Assembly (NCBI GenBank): GCA_028724885.1
Contig: JAQYTJ010000031.1
Span: 62,001 to 126,000 of the forward strand
Length of the DNA: 64,000 bases
Origin: Bacteroidales bacterium
GTDB lineage: Bacteria; Bacteroidota; Bacteroidia; Bacteroidales; UBA932
Direction of reading: 5' to 3'
The notes under the pieces are model-generated. The model had not been told where the DNA came from. It saw only the letters and a program-made list of their open reading frames with translations, and searched no databases. Below are positions 1 to 8,304 of the stretch, piece after piece; the stretch's first letter is position 1, and the number at the start of each line of letters is the position of its first letter. Position numbers and translations under genes: made by a program.

Positions 1-457
1 TATTGAAATCCATAAAGCCAGAAAAATTAACAATCAATGCTTTATGCCCTATTACTTCATCCTGAGATTTAAAAAACGGAACCTCCCCTAAAGCCAGCCA
101 GGCCGGCTTGAAAGTACCCAACGGAGTTAAACGCCAACCGTTGGCACCATTTGAACCGCAAAGCTTGATGCCATATTTTCCGAAGAAAGGAATCACGCAG
201 GCAGCATATTCCTTTATCTTTTCAACCCCTATCTTTGAATACGGGTGCTCCTTCGGTAATTTAGTAATATCCCGAAGCGGCTCCTCAACTGCAGTTCCGT
301 CCGGAAGCCTCCCTAGCAAGCCGAAAGTGCCAGTAGAGAAGTGCAAGGCATTTTGCCCAGCAGATACGATTAAACACTGCTTTCCTGCCTCCTGTAAACG
401 GATGCCACAGACAAGAGATGAAAGCCCGCCTCCAATTATGATAGTATCAAATTTCAT
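1..457 (-). CDS. glpB: Anaerobic glycerol-3-phosphate dehydrogenase subunit B, partial
   Basis: GlpB is the flavoprotein subunit that works with GlpA to oxidise sn-glycerol-3-phosphate to dihydroxyacetone phosphate and pass electrons towards the membrane quinone pool. The start is the ATG at 455-457, and the reading frame stays open to the window edge, so the C-terminal part is missing. Translated by hand, the N-terminus is a Rossmann dinucleotide fold (MKFDTIIIGGGLSSLVCG) followed by the family segment SALHFSTGTFGLL-like (here NALHFSTGTFGLLGRLPDG), which matches GlpB of enterobacteria closely. It starts 40 nt downstream of the glpA stop on the same strand, in the usual glpA-glpB order; glpC would be expected beyond the edge. 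Confidence 0.88.
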   Translation of the reverse strand, partial: MKFDTIIIGGGLSSLVCGIRLQEAGKQCLIVSAGQNALHFSTGTFGLLGRLPDGTAVEEPLRDITKLPKEHPYSKIGVEKIKEYAACVIPFFGKYGIKLCGSNGANGWRLTPLGTFKPAWLALGEVPFFKSQDEVIGHKALIVNFSGFMDFN

Positions 458-497
458 TCTTAACCCTTATTCAAAACTTATCCTCCACAAAAGCCCG

Positions 498-2099
498 CTA
501 AGCTTCATTCAATCCCAGCACTTCTGAATATACCCACTGCGTATATGCGCATTCCCGTAACGTCTCTCCCCAAGCCACAGGATACATTCCTTTCCACCGT
601 TCATTCATAAACTGCTTCAAATCATTGCGCACAGCAACAACATCACCATGATCCTTAGCCAGAATGCAGGCGGCCCTGCACCCACAAAGCTCTCCCTGGC
701 ACGTTCCCATGCCCATTCGAGTGCGCCTGCGAAGATCCACGAGATTGTGAACGTCCATATTCTCGATGGCTGAATCAATCTCAGACACAGGCACTTCTTC
801 ACACTCACAAACGACACTCCCCTCATATTCATCGGAAAGCGGAATGCTAGAAACATTGGCTCCAGCCCTGCCAACGGTCGCCTTCTGCGCCGTAGTAGGC
901 ATAGTCCACATATTCTTGAATATCTTCTCGATGCCTCCTTCCTCAGAGCCAGGAAGAGGGGTCGTTGCAGTCGTGCAAGGAACATCCAGACCCAGCTTCT
1001 TGCAAGCCATGTCGGTAGCCTGCTCAGCCATCAGTCTGTAAGTCATTAGCTTACCACCAGTTATCGTTATGAAACTTTTAATTCCGTCGCGAGTCTCGTG
1101 ATCCAAGCATACTATGCCACGGCTAATACTCCTGCCTGTAGGATCATTGTCCGCAGAAACAAGTGGACGCACCCCAGCGTAAGCACGAAGAATCCTAGTC
1201 TTAGCAAGCACAGGCGAAAGCTTCGCACCCTCTGAGAGAAGCAGATTCACCTCGTCCGGCGTCACCTGCAGATGATCACACTCCTCGTATGGCACCTTAG
1301 TGGAAGTAGTGCCAATCACGCACACGGTATCTCCGGGAACAAGGATGTCCGCATTTGCAGGCTTGCGGCAACGGTTCAGCACAATTCCGTTGACCCTGTG
1401 AGCGAAAATCAGTAGAGCGCCCTTTGCCGGATACATGCCAACATTTGCCCCAGCCATCTCGGCAATATGATGCCCCCAGATTCCACACGCATTTATAACC
1501 ACTGACGCATGGTACTCGACAAGCCCCCCAGTCCTGTGATTCAGCACCTTTAACCCAGTCACCGTATCCTGGTCAATGATGAATCCTGTGACTTCTGAAT
1601 ATGTCAGCAAATCAGCTCCGTGGAGCTTCGCATCGTATACATTTGAAGCGCAAAGCCTGAACGGATCCACCGAGCCATCAGGAACGCGCACGGCACCTAT
1701 TATGGACGGATTCACAGACGGTTCCAGCCTCTTAGCCTCCTCCGGATCTATGATTTCCGCCTTTATTCCGGCCTCTGTGCAGGCTTTCACGAACGTTGCC
1801 TGGTAGCCTAAGTCATCTTCAGGCAGAGTAATGAAAAACCCTGAAGTATCATCCACGCAATGCCGGGCAATTTTCTTAAGAATCATGTTCTCTTTTATGC
1901 ATTCCGAAGCAGATTCCTTATCAGTGACAGCATAGCGCGCTCCGCTGTGCAGCAAGCCATGATTACGGCCAGTCGCTCCGGTCGCAATGTCATTCCTTTC
2001 TATCAACAGAACTTTCAAGCCCCTAAGGGAACAGTCTCTGGCGGTTCCAGCGCCCGTGATGCCACCACCGATGATTATCACGTCGTAGTCTTGCTTCAT
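498..2099 (-). CDS. glpA: Anaerobic glycerol-3-phosphate dehydrogenase subunit A
   Basis: This 533-residue FAD enzyme oxidises glycerol-3-phosphate as the catalytic subunit of the GlpABC complex. The N-terminus is a classic FAD-binding motif (DVIIIGGGITGAG, residues 6-18), followed by the DAO-type oxidoreductase domain with ATGATGRNHGLLHSGARY. The C-terminal ~100 residues form a BFD-like [2Fe-2S] domain with the cysteines CECEE and CQGELCGC, which separates GlpA from the shorter aerobic GlpD. The start ATG overlaps the stop of the upstream lipoprotein gene by 4 nt (ATGA), which suggests translational coupling; glpB follows. Confidence 0.93.
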   Translation of the reverse strand: MKQDYDVIIIGGGITGAGTARDCSLRGLKVLLIERNDIATGATGRNHGLLHSGARYAVTDKESASECIKENMILKKIARHCVDDTSGFFITLPEDDLGYQATFVKACTEAGIKAEIIDPEEAKRLEPSVNPSIIGAVRVPDGSVDPFRLCASNVYDAKLHGADLLTYSEVTGFIIDQDTVTGLKVLNHRTGGLVEYHASVVINACGIWGHHIAEMAGANVGMYPAKGALLIFAHRVNGIVLNRCRKPANADILVPGDTVCVIGTTSTKVPYEECDHLQVTPDEVNLLLSEGAKLSPVLAKTRILRAYAGVRPLVSADNDPTGRSISRGIVCLDHETRDGIKSFITITGGKLMTYRLMAEQATDMACKKLGLDVPCTTATTPLPGSEEGGIEKIFKNMWTMPTTAQKATVGRAGANVSSIPLSDEYEGSVVCECEEVPVSEIDSAIENMDVHNLVDLRRRTRMGMGTCQGELCGCRAACILAKDHGDVVAVRNDLKQFMNERWKGMYPVAWGETLRECAYTQWVYSEVLGLNEA

Positions 2100-3049
2100 T
2101 TCACTCCAGTGTAATGTTTAATCTGGTCTCTAAGACTTGCGGACAGGCTGACAGGCTCATCGCTGTCCGACCTGTCAAGCCACTCTAAAGCCAGGCCCGG
2201 CTGCCCAAGCATGAAGCATGCAAGGCCTATGTTATAAGCTGCGCAAGCTCTCTTTTCCTTATTTTTGTTCTTAGTGAGAGGGAGCCAGTCGTCGATAGCT
2301 TCTTTCCATTTGAATGAGTTAGCATGCTCAGCCCCATTGATCCAAGCGCTTTCCGCGCCATCGTAATATATTACGAAGAACTTATCCTGATGCCACGTAG
2401 ACACAAAAGACTTAGCCGCTACCTGACCTGCATCCTCGGCAGCGCTCTCAGTGCTATTCCAAAGCCTGCGATTCATTTCCCCAGAAGTAGCTTTTCCATT
2501 GCTGTATACATCTACAGCAAGGTCTTTATCGCCAGCAAAGCCGAAAACCTTATCTTCCTTATTCTGAGTGTCGTATACGTACACCTTAACGTTAAAATGG
2601 AGTTTCGCAGCCGAGATGTACGATGAATCGGCAGAATGAAAGCCCACGGAAATATTTTTTATTGGCGAGCCAAAAGAGACATTCCCGAAAGATGGCTTAT
2701 CCACAAGGAAAACGACATCCTTATCAATATCCATAGCCAGATTCACCATTGAATCCTTCTGGGTGTAGTCAGCGCCTTTTTCATATTCAATGCTATAAAG
2801 GTCAATAACCTGCTCTCCATTGAAATAATCATGTTCCAGAGCAGACGCAAAGCCAGAAGAAAAAGCCCTGTTGAAAGAAGAATCCCTTGGATCGGAGCCG
2901 TACAAATAAACGATGCCCATGGTCTTGCGAGCGAGGTTCAGCCCCGAAGCAGACGGTCCCCGCATCTCAGATTCCACCAGCAAAGCCTGAGGAGCACATG
3001 CCGCCAGCATGAATATGCCAGAGAGCAGAACGACATAAGTCTTTTTCAT
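2096..3049 (-). CDS. Putative lipoprotein with C-terminal TPR-like segment
   Basis: A 317-residue protein with a type II signal peptide: MKKTY, a hydrophobic core and the lipobox LAAC (Cys18), so it is probably an outer-membrane or periplasmic lipoprotein. Residues about 245-300 (WKEAIDDWLPL, then AAYNIGLACFMLGQPGLALEWLDRS) look like one and a half TPR-type helical hairpins. The general layout resembles the Bacteroidetes DUF6340-type lipoproteins, but I cannot assign a function. It lies between rimO and glpA, 4 nt downstream of rimO, and its stop overlaps the glpA start, so it is probably co-transcribed with both. Confidence 0.75.
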   Translation of the reverse strand: MKKTYVVLLSGIFMLAACAPQALLVESEMRGPSASGLNLARKTMGIVYLYGSDPRDSSFNRAFSSGFASALEHDYFNGEQVIDLYSIEYEKGADYTQKDSMVNLAMDIDKDVVFLVDKPSFGNVSFGSPIKNISVGFHSADSSYISAAKLHFNVKVYVYDTQNKEDKVFGFAGDKDLAVDVYSNGKATSGEMNRRLWNSTESAAEDAGQVAAKSFVSTWHQDKFFVIYYDGAESAWINGAEHANSFKWKEAIDDWLPLTKNKNKEKRACAAYNIGLACFMLGQPGLALEWLDRSDSDEPVSLSASLRDQIKHYTGVK

Positions 3050-3053
3050 AATT

Positions 3054-4391
3054 TTAATCTCCTATTGGCTCGGCAGTTAGATCATATTCATCCGCGCCAG
3101 TTATTTTAACATTAATGAATATTCCACAGAGTTCCTCTGGATCCTTGATCCCAGGGAATTTGTCTGGCGAATAAGTTACAATAATCTCGCCATCCACTTC
3201 CGGGCTCTCGTACTGGCTCCTGCAGATGAGAACCCCGTCGGCATAGTCATCTACGAGCACTTTTTCCACATTCCCAACCCTACACTGGTTGAATGCGAGT
3301 GAAATACCGCTCTGAAGCCCCATGAGTTCGGACAGCCTGCGCTGCTTCTCCTTTTTAGTGATACGATCCCTGAAATTAGAAGCATCGAAAGTTCCCTCTT
3401 CCTCTGAATATTTAAAAGCACCAAGCCGCTCGAATTTAGCCTCAGAGACAAAATCCAGAAGTTCCTGAAACTCCCGCTTGCCCTCGCCAGGATGCCCAAC
3501 GATCATAGTTGTCCTCAGCACCACTCCTGGCACCTCCGAGCGAAACTTCGCGATAAGATTCCTCGTCCGCTCTCCGTCAATGCCCCTGTGCATCTTATTC
3601 AGGACTTTATCTGAAATATGCTGAAGAGGAATGTCAATGTATTTGCAGACTTTCGGATTATCAGCCATTTCTTTCAGGACATCATCTGGAAAATCGGCAG
3701 GATAGGAATAGTGAATCCTAATCCATTCAATTCCCTTAATCTTCGAAAGTTCTTGGATCAGTTTAGCCAGAGAACGTTTTCCATAGATATCTAGCCCGTA
3801 ATACGTCGTGTCCTGCGCTATTAGAAGCAGCTCTTTCACGCCTTCGCCAGCAAGCTCGGCCGCCTCTTTCACGAGTATCTCTATAGGCACGCTCTTGTGG
3901 GTGCCACGTATGAAAGGGATAGCGCAATATGAACACCTGCGGTCACAGCCTTCGGAAATCTTCAAATAAGCGTAAGAGCGATGCTTCTCGGTAAGATATC
4001 GCATACGCTCATGCGAGCTGCCAGGCTCCACGCCTAAAGCCTTAACTACCGGGGCGAAATCCCTGGCGCCGAACCACTTATCGACTTCAGGAATCAGGCC
4101 AGGAAGCTGCCCCATGTAACGCTGCGAGAGGCAGCCTAAAACGAATAACTTCTTCGCATTCCCAGCTTTCTTTCGCAAAGCGCCGTCAAGGATGGCCTGC
4201 ACAGACTCTTCCTTGGCATCCCCGATGAAACCACAAGTGTTGATTAAAAGGTAATCCACGGCACGATTATCCCCCTCCGGCACCACTTCGTAATCTTTCT
4301 CGACCTGGGAAAGAATGTGCTGAGTGTCCACAGTGTTCTTCGAGCACCCAAGGGTGATCACCTGTATGGATTTCCTTCTATTATTTGGCAT
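3054..4391 (-). CDS. rimO: Ribosomal protein S12 methylthiotransferase RimO
   Basis: RimO is a radical-SAM enzyme that adds a methylthio group to a conserved Asp of ribosomal protein S12. The N-terminal MTTase domain shows its three cluster cysteines (Cys16, Cys53 in NTCGF, Cys87), and the radical-SAM CxxxCxxC is CDRRCSYC (Cys149, Cys153, Cys156). A C-terminal TRAM domain fits the last ~65 residues. The length of 445 is normal for the Bacteroidetes family, and the hallmark IPLQHISD is present, as is an RimO-type start (VITLGCSKNTVD) rather than MiaB features. The ATG is directly preceded by GGAAT, a start context shared with nusB, yajC and ntpI in this window. Confidence 0.95.
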   Translation of the reverse strand: MPNNRRKSIQVITLGCSKNTVDTQHILSQVEKDYEVVPEGDNRAVDYLLINTCGFIGDAKEESVQAILDGALRKKAGNAKKLFVLGCLSQRYMGQLPGLIPEVDKWFGARDFAPVVKALGVEPGSSHERMRYLTEKHRSYAYLKISEGCDRRCSYCAIPFIRGTHKSVPIEILVKEAAELAGEGVKELLLIAQDTTYYGLDIYGKRSLAKLIQELSKIKGIEWIRIHYSYPADFPDDVLKEMADNPKVCKYIDIPLQHISDKVLNKMHRGIDGERTRNLIAKFRSEVPGVVLRTTMIVGHPGEGKREFQELLDFVSEAKFERLGAFKYSEEEGTFDASNFRDRITKKEKQRRLSELMGLQSGISLAFNQCRVGNVEKVLVDDYADGVLICRSQYESPEVDGEIIVTYSPDKFPGIKDPEELCGIFINVKITGADEYDLTAEPIGD

Positions 4392-4396
4392 ATTCC

Positions 4397-4858
4397 TTAT
4401 TCGTTAACTTTATCTTCAGAAGCAGGAGCCTCTCCCTCAGCAGGAGCCTCATCCTTATTCTCCTCCTCGAAGTCGAATGATGCATATTGTGCAATTTCGT
4501 TGTACCAATCAATGATTTTCTTCATGTGAGAAACGTAGAAGCGGTCTGCATCATAGTCAGGCACGGCCTTTTCGAAAAGTGCCTTCAACTCATCAGGACT
4601 GACTTTTGAAGTTACCTCCTTCCCGTCAAGCAAGTCTTTCAACTTCGCAAGCACGTCCTTAAGGGAGACCTCTCCAGTCTTTGTGAAGACAGATATATCG
4701 GCAAGAGTTGTGATTCTGTTCTTTAGCCCGAACACAGTCCTAGTCTTATCGCTCAGAGACTCCACAATCGCACCGTTGCGAGCCTGAGCCAAGTACTTGT
4801 AAAGGCCGTGCTGGCCAGATACAGAAATAATTTTTTTCAAATCAGTTTTCATATTCAT
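4397..4858 (-). CDS. DUF5606 domain protein
   Basis: A 153-residue protein (151 if the second Met is used) that matches the small Bacteroidetes DUF5606 family: MKTDLKKIISVSGQHGLYKYLAQARNG at the start, then a predicted helical region and an acidic, low-complexity tail rich in Glu, Ala and Pro (residues ~130-153). Its function is not known to me. The upstream ATG overlaps the coaE stop (ATGA), but the second ATG (4850-4852) has the GAATATG context seen at other starts here and gives the N-terminus usual for the family. The neighbours yajC, ybbR and coaE are its usual company in Bacteroidetes genomes. Confidence 0.82.
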   Translation of the reverse strand: MNMKTDLKKIISVSGQHGLYKYLAQARNGAIVESLSDKTRTVFGLKNRITTLADISVFTKTGEVSLKDVLAKLKDLLDGKEVTSKVSPDELKALFEKAVPDYDADRFYVSHMKKIIDWYNEIAQYASFDFEEENKDEAPAEGEAPASEDKVNE

Positions 4859-5445
4859 TTAATTTTTAAAATTTTCAATGCGTTATCTGTTTCTTTCTTA
4901 AGGTCTTCAATCGTGCCCCCATTTCTTATGATAGCATCAGCCTTCGAGATGTCGAATCTCTGAGCCGCGATCCGCCGTATGATGCTCGATTTCGGAACGT
5001 TATCTCTTGCCGCTGCCCTTGCCAATCTTAATTCCAGAGGAGCCTCCACCAGAATTATCTTGTCCAAGTGCTTAATGAATTCAGGCAGATCCATTACGAT
5101 TGCCGACTCCATTGCAGCCGCTTTCTCCCCATTTGCTTCATTCATGGCCTTCCATCTTATGAAGTCCCTCAGCACAGCAGGATGAACAATACCGTCCAGC
5201 TTAGCCAAGTTGGCTTTTGATAAAAAAGCCAGCTCGGTCAGCTTCGCCTTGTCGAACTTTCCATCAGACTTTCTTATGCTGCAGCCGAAAGCCTCCTCGA
5301 TGGCATCCAGCAAGACATCATCTGTCTGGTAAAGACGTTTTGCAGCAGAGTCCGAATCATAGACCGGAATGCCATCTGAGGCCAAGATCCGGCAAACTGC
5401 GGACTTTCCGCTTCCTATGCCCCCTGTGACAGCGAAAGTTATCAT
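4855..5445 (-). CDS. coaE: Dephospho-CoA kinase
   Basis: CoaE catalyses the last step of coenzyme A synthesis, ATP-dependent phosphorylation of the 3'-hydroxyl of dephospho-CoA. The 196-residue length is standard. The P-loop is GGIGSGKS (residues 8-15), followed by the substrate-binding segment PVYDSDSAAKRLY and the motif GIVHPAVLRDF. The start overlaps the stop of the upstream YbbR-like gene by 4 nt and the stop overlaps the DUF5606 start. A GGAGGA stretch lies 7-12 nt upstream of the ATG, one of the few Shine-Dalgarno-like sites in the window, inside the preceding gene. Confidence 0.95.
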   Translation of the reverse strand: MITFAVTGGIGSGKSAVCRILASDGIPVYDSDSAAKRLYQTDDVLLDAIEEAFGCSIRKSDGKFDKAKLTELAFLSKANLAKLDGIVHPAVLRDFIRWKAMNEANGEKAAAMESAIVMDLPEFIKHLDKIILVEAPLELRLARAAARDNVPKSSIIRRIAAQRFDISKADAIIRNGGTIEDLKKETDNALKILKIK

Positions 5446-6422
5446 TTTCTATCCTCCTCCACGCAATCGAACACTTCAGGGTCCAGGGTATATTCAATCA
5501 CCCCTTTAGGAATATTCCTCGCCTTCGCTATGCATTTACCGCCAAGAGACCTCTCGAAGTCGGAATAATCTATGTAGAAGCTAACCACGTCGGATGGATC
5601 CTCCGAAAGAGGGAAGGTGCACTTATAAGTCACTTTCGCAGTGGATGGGAATATTTTCAATTCTTTTCCAACTGGAACGTTCCTGGCAATGATGGCTACG
5701 TCATCTTTAATCTCGACGAAACGCGTTACGTCCAACGAATAGTTCACCTCGGAGACCGACATGCGCACTCCATTTATAGGTTCCAGCTTAACTGTGCCGT
5801 GACTGCTAGAACGAATGTCCGAAAGCTCTATGGTCTTAGTGAACACCCTGTCCACGTGCTCCAGGTGGAACGGCTCACCGTAAATCGTTATGGAATCTGG
5901 CATGACTTTCATGCCACCCACTGCAGCGTACTGTGGTCTGAACGACAAGATGGTTTCAGCCTGCACTATTACCTTTTTATTATTCTCGTACGGAAAACGG
6001 AACTGGAACGTATCAGACACGAAAGACTCCAGCCTCACCCCTTCCCCAAAAATCTCGTTCACATAATTGCTCAGCTCAGCGGAAGTAATGTAGAAGATCT
6101 CCCCGTCTTTATGGTGCATGTCTTTCGAATCGAACATTATCCGGATGGCGTTCCGTTTTGACATAGAAGAATTCCGCACCAAGCTGAATCCGGAAGTGCG
6201 GCACCGAGCCACGATGAGGCTAGAATTAGAAGAAACGTTAGAATGCCCCTCGATGTTGCATACAGCCACCACCGGAACGCTCATTGTGCTGGAATAATTC
6301 AGCGACAGATTATGAATGAGCCATATAGTGAAAGCGAGCAGGACAGAGAGCAATAATATCACTGAGTCCTGGCCGTTGAGATTGGTCTTCTGCAAGAAGG
6401 TATGGAAACGTTCCTTCCACAT
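5442..6422 (-). CDS. YbbR-like domain protein
   Basis: A 326-residue protein with one N-terminal membrane segment (about residues 21-43, ILLLSVLLAFTIWLIHNL) and an extracytoplasmic part containing YbbR-type repeats, including the KVIVQAETILSFRPQYAAVGG and PDSITIYGEP signature of the family. YbbR proteins of Firmicutes (CdaR) regulate a diadenylate cyclase; whether that holds here is unknown because no cyclase gene is adjacent. The position between yajC and coaE is the standard Bacteroidetes arrangement. The stop overlaps the coaE start by 4 nt. Confidence 0.85.
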   Translation of the reverse strand: MWKERFHTFLQKTNLNGQDSVILLLSVLLAFTIWLIHNLSLNYSSTMSVPVVAVCNIEGHSNVSSNSSLIVARCRTSGFSLVRNSSMSKRNAIRIMFDSKDMHHKDGEIFYITSAELSNYVNEIFGEGVRLESFVSDTFQFRFPYENNKKVIVQAETILSFRPQYAAVGGMKVMPDSITIYGEPFHLEHVDRVFTKTIELSDIRSSSHGTVKLEPINGVRMSVSEVNYSLDVTRFVEIKDDVAIIARNVPVGKELKIFPSTAKVTYKCTFPLSEDPSDVVSFYIDYSDFERSLGGKCIAKARNIPKGVIEYTLDPEVFDCVEEDRK

Positions 6423-6433
6423 TTGTCCCCACC

Positions 6434-6781
6434 CTACTTAGGCTGAGTGTCTGAATAATCTTTCACTAGAGAATTCTTATCGACTCTCAGCTTCACGTCA
6501 CCATCAACCTTGATGAGCGCTGACTTCTCGTTTATTTCCTCTATCACTCCATAGATGCCCCCTACGGTGACAACTTTATCCCCTTTCTTAAGGGATTTGC
6601 GGAAGTTTTCCAATTCTTTCTGCTGCTTGCGCTGAGGCCTGATCATGAAAAGCCACAGGATCACGAACATAGCGATTATCATGATCCAGAACATCGCACT
6701 GCTGGTTCCTGCGCCACCCTGTGCAGCACCGCCAGAAGCGGATGCCGAAGAGGCTTGAAGTAAGATTGTAAGTATTTTCAT
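6434..6781 (-). CDS. yajC: Preprotein translocase accessory subunit YajC
   Basis: A 115-residue single-span membrane protein of the SecDF-YajC accessory complex. The membrane segment covers about residues 29-47 and runs into the family signature MIRPQRKQQKE (46-56), followed by the small cytoplasmic domain with GDKVVTVGGIYGVIEEI. The N-terminal Ala/Gly/Ser-rich stretch (residues 10-28) is common in Bacteroidetes homologues. The start is preceded by TTAGAAT. It lies 11 nt upstream of the ybbR-like gene and 32 nt downstream of nusB. Confidence 0.95.
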   Translation of the reverse strand: MKILTILLQASSASASGGAAQGGAGTSSAMFWIMIIAMFVILWLFMIRPQRKQQKELENFRKSLKKGDKVVTVGGIYGVIEEINEKSALIKVDGDVKLRVDKNSLVKDYSDTQPK

Positions 6782-6813
6782 ATTCTAATAATATTTGTAC
6801 AAATTTAATCAAT

Positions 6814-7779
6814 TTAAACGGTTTTCACTATCTCCCCTTCCTCAATGAGCTTCTTGATGAGCTTGTCCAGAAGTCCGTTCACGAACTGGCGGCTCTTCGG
6901 AGTGCTGTAGAATTTGGAGATTTCGACATATTCATTGATGGTCACACGCAAAGGCATGTCTGGAAAAGCCTTCGCCTCAGAGATGCCCATCACGATGAGT
7001 TCTATGTCGGTGGTGAAGAGGCGTTTGTCGTCCCAGTCAGGCACCATATCCGCTATGCGCTTCAGGTATTTGCCGTAATTGACGTAAGACGTACGCAGCA
7101 GCTTGAACACGAAATCTTTATCGCTGTCCACCTTCTGCTTCGGACTGTTATGGCCAGCTTTCACCATGTCGCTCTTATAAAGCTCCGGCAGAGTCCATCT
7201 CTTGCCAGCGGCGAAATCTTTCATGGCGTAGCAGCACCAAGTTAATGAATATGCCAGATCGTCATTCCACCACAGGGACATGTCTTCAAGAATTCTCTCT
7301 AGTTCCTCGTTGTCTACAAGCTCATCCTCGAAGATTTTCCTGAACAGGGCAGCGTCCTCTTTCAAAGACCTCTCCGGCGCAATCAAATATTCATTGAAAT
7401 AGTCTCTTGTCCTGACGGTGTCGTATAGCCCACGAAGGAAAGCGTCATGTTGCTCCCATGAGAGGCTCCTTTTTGAGATGATCTTCTGAAAATCAGGATC
7501 ATCCGAGAGCAGAGGGACGATCTGGTTCTCAACGAACTTCATGTTCGGATGCTTCTCTTCCTCTGTTGGATTGAACTTGGCAGAAATCTCCCTAATCCTC
7601 CTCTTGGCTTCTTCAGTCAGGGCTGGAATAAGGTTGAGCATGAAAAGATATAGAGTTCTAGTTGCTTCCAGAGATTCTCTTAGCTGGCTTTCAGCTTCTT
7701 CAAGCGTCATGGACTGGTCTTCGGCATAGCTGTACAGCACCTTGAAAGCCTTTATTCGCAAAATGCGCCGGTTAAGCAT
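6814..7779 (-). CDS. nusB: Transcription antitermination factor NusB
   Basis: NusB binds boxA RNA together with S10 (NusE) during rRNA transcription antitermination. I place the start at the ATG 7777-7779 (MLNRRILRIKAFKVLYSYAEDQSM, the usual Bacteroidetes N-terminus), giving 321 residues. The frame stays open much further upstream, but that extension runs antisense to the divergent DUF3276 gene and past the promoter at 7799-7806, so it is not real. Bacteroidetes NusB proteins are about twice the E. coli length, with a long central insertion; the conserved C-terminal RVTINEYVEISKFYSTPKSRQFVNGLLD is typical. Confidence 0.93.
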   Translation of the reverse strand: MLNRRILRIKAFKVLYSYAEDQSMTLEEAESQLRESLEATRTLYLFMLNLIPALTEEAKRRIREISAKFNPTEEEKHPNMKFVENQIVPLLSDDPDFQKIISKRSLSWEQHDAFLRGLYDTVRTRDYFNEYLIAPERSLKEDAALFRKIFEDELVDNEELERILEDMSLWWNDDLAYSLTWCCYAMKDFAAGKRWTLPELYKSDMVKAGHNSPKQKVDSDKDFVFKLLRTSYVNYGKYLKRIADMVPDWDDKRLFTTDIELIVMGISEAKAFPDMPLRVTINEYVEISKFYSTPKSRQFVNGLLDKLIKKLIEEGEIVKTV

Positions 7780-7798
7780 ATTCTTAATAAATTTTACG

Positions 7799-7806
7799 CA
7801 AATATA
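7799..7806 (-). promoter_or_regulatory. -7 element of the nusB operon promoter
   Basis: Read on the minus strand this is TATATTTG, a perfect match to the Bacteroidetes sigma-ABfr -7 consensus TAnnTTTG, 20 bp before the nusB ATG. No convincing -33 TTTG is visible at the expected 19-20 bp. It probably drives nusB-yajC-ybbR-coaE and perhaps genes further down. Confidence 0.6.
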
Positions 7807-7829
7807 ACATACTATTTTTAGATTTTTAT

Positions 7830-7837
7830 TAAATTTG
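7830..7837 (+). promoter_or_regulatory. Putative -7 element for the DUF3276 gene
   Basis: TAAATTTG fits TAnnTTTG and lies only 9 bp before the ATG at 7846. If it is used, the transcript would begin about at that ATG, which argues for the second ATG (7864) as the translation start. The divergent nusB -7 element is 24 bp away, so the two promoters share this 66-bp gap. Confidence 0.4.
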
Positions 7838-7845
7838 TTTGCTAA

Positions 7846-8268
7846 ATGAAAACTCAGCGCAATATGTTTAAAGAAGATCAAGAGCGGCCGAATTACGCTG
7901 ACCGCAATTCCGAAGACGTTTTTTCGATACCAGTGCGAGCTGGGAAGAGAACTTATTTCTTCGATGTCAAAACCACCAAAGGCAATAATGATTACTACCT
8001 TACCATCACTGAAAGCAAACGCAGGCAGGAACAGGATGGCAGTTTCACTTACGACAAGCACAAGATTTTCCTGTACAAGGAAGATTTTGCTAAATTTCAG
8101 GAAGGCCTGGCACAGGCTGTTGATTACATGAAGAAGAACCTTCTGAAAGATGAGGGGGCAGATGCCCCTGAGGCACAAAAGGCTGAAGGGACTAGTGAGC
8201 AGCCTTCCGATAAGCAGGAGCAGCAAGAAGGTAAAGACTTCACGAACGTTAAATTTGAAGAACTCTAA
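7846..8268 (+). CDS. DUF3276 (PUR-domain) nucleic-acid-binding protein
   Basis: A 140-residue protein of the DUF3276 family, a single PUR-type domain found throughout Bacteroidetes and related to the Borrelia BpuR DNA/RNA-binding protein. The core EDVFSIPVRAGKRTYFFDVKTTKGNNDYYLTITESKR followed by KHKIFLYKEDFAKFQEGL is diagnostic. The last ~30 residues are a disordered Glu/Gln/Ala-rich tail. The annotated ATG may be too early: a -7 promoter box ends 9 bp before it, and the next ATG at 7864 starts MFKEDQERPNYADR. Its exact role is not established; nucleoid or RNA-binding functions are inferred from the family. Confidence 0.83.
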   Translation: MKTQRNMFKEDQERPNYADRNSEDVFSIPVRAGKRTYFFDVKTTKGNNDYYLTITESKRRQEQDGSFTYDKHKIFLYKEDFAKFQEGLAQAVDYMKKNLLKDEGADAPEAQKAEGTSEQPSDKQEQQEGKDFTNVKFEEL

Positions 8269-8304
8269 CCGAAAATCAAGAAACTTCACTAATAACTTTT
8301 TAAT

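Noticed and set aside
7780..8289. Extension of nusB upstream to a 491-residue protein
   Set aside because: The extra part runs antisense through the whole DUF3276 gene and past a -7 promoter box; the family N-terminus begins at the ATG 7777-7779.
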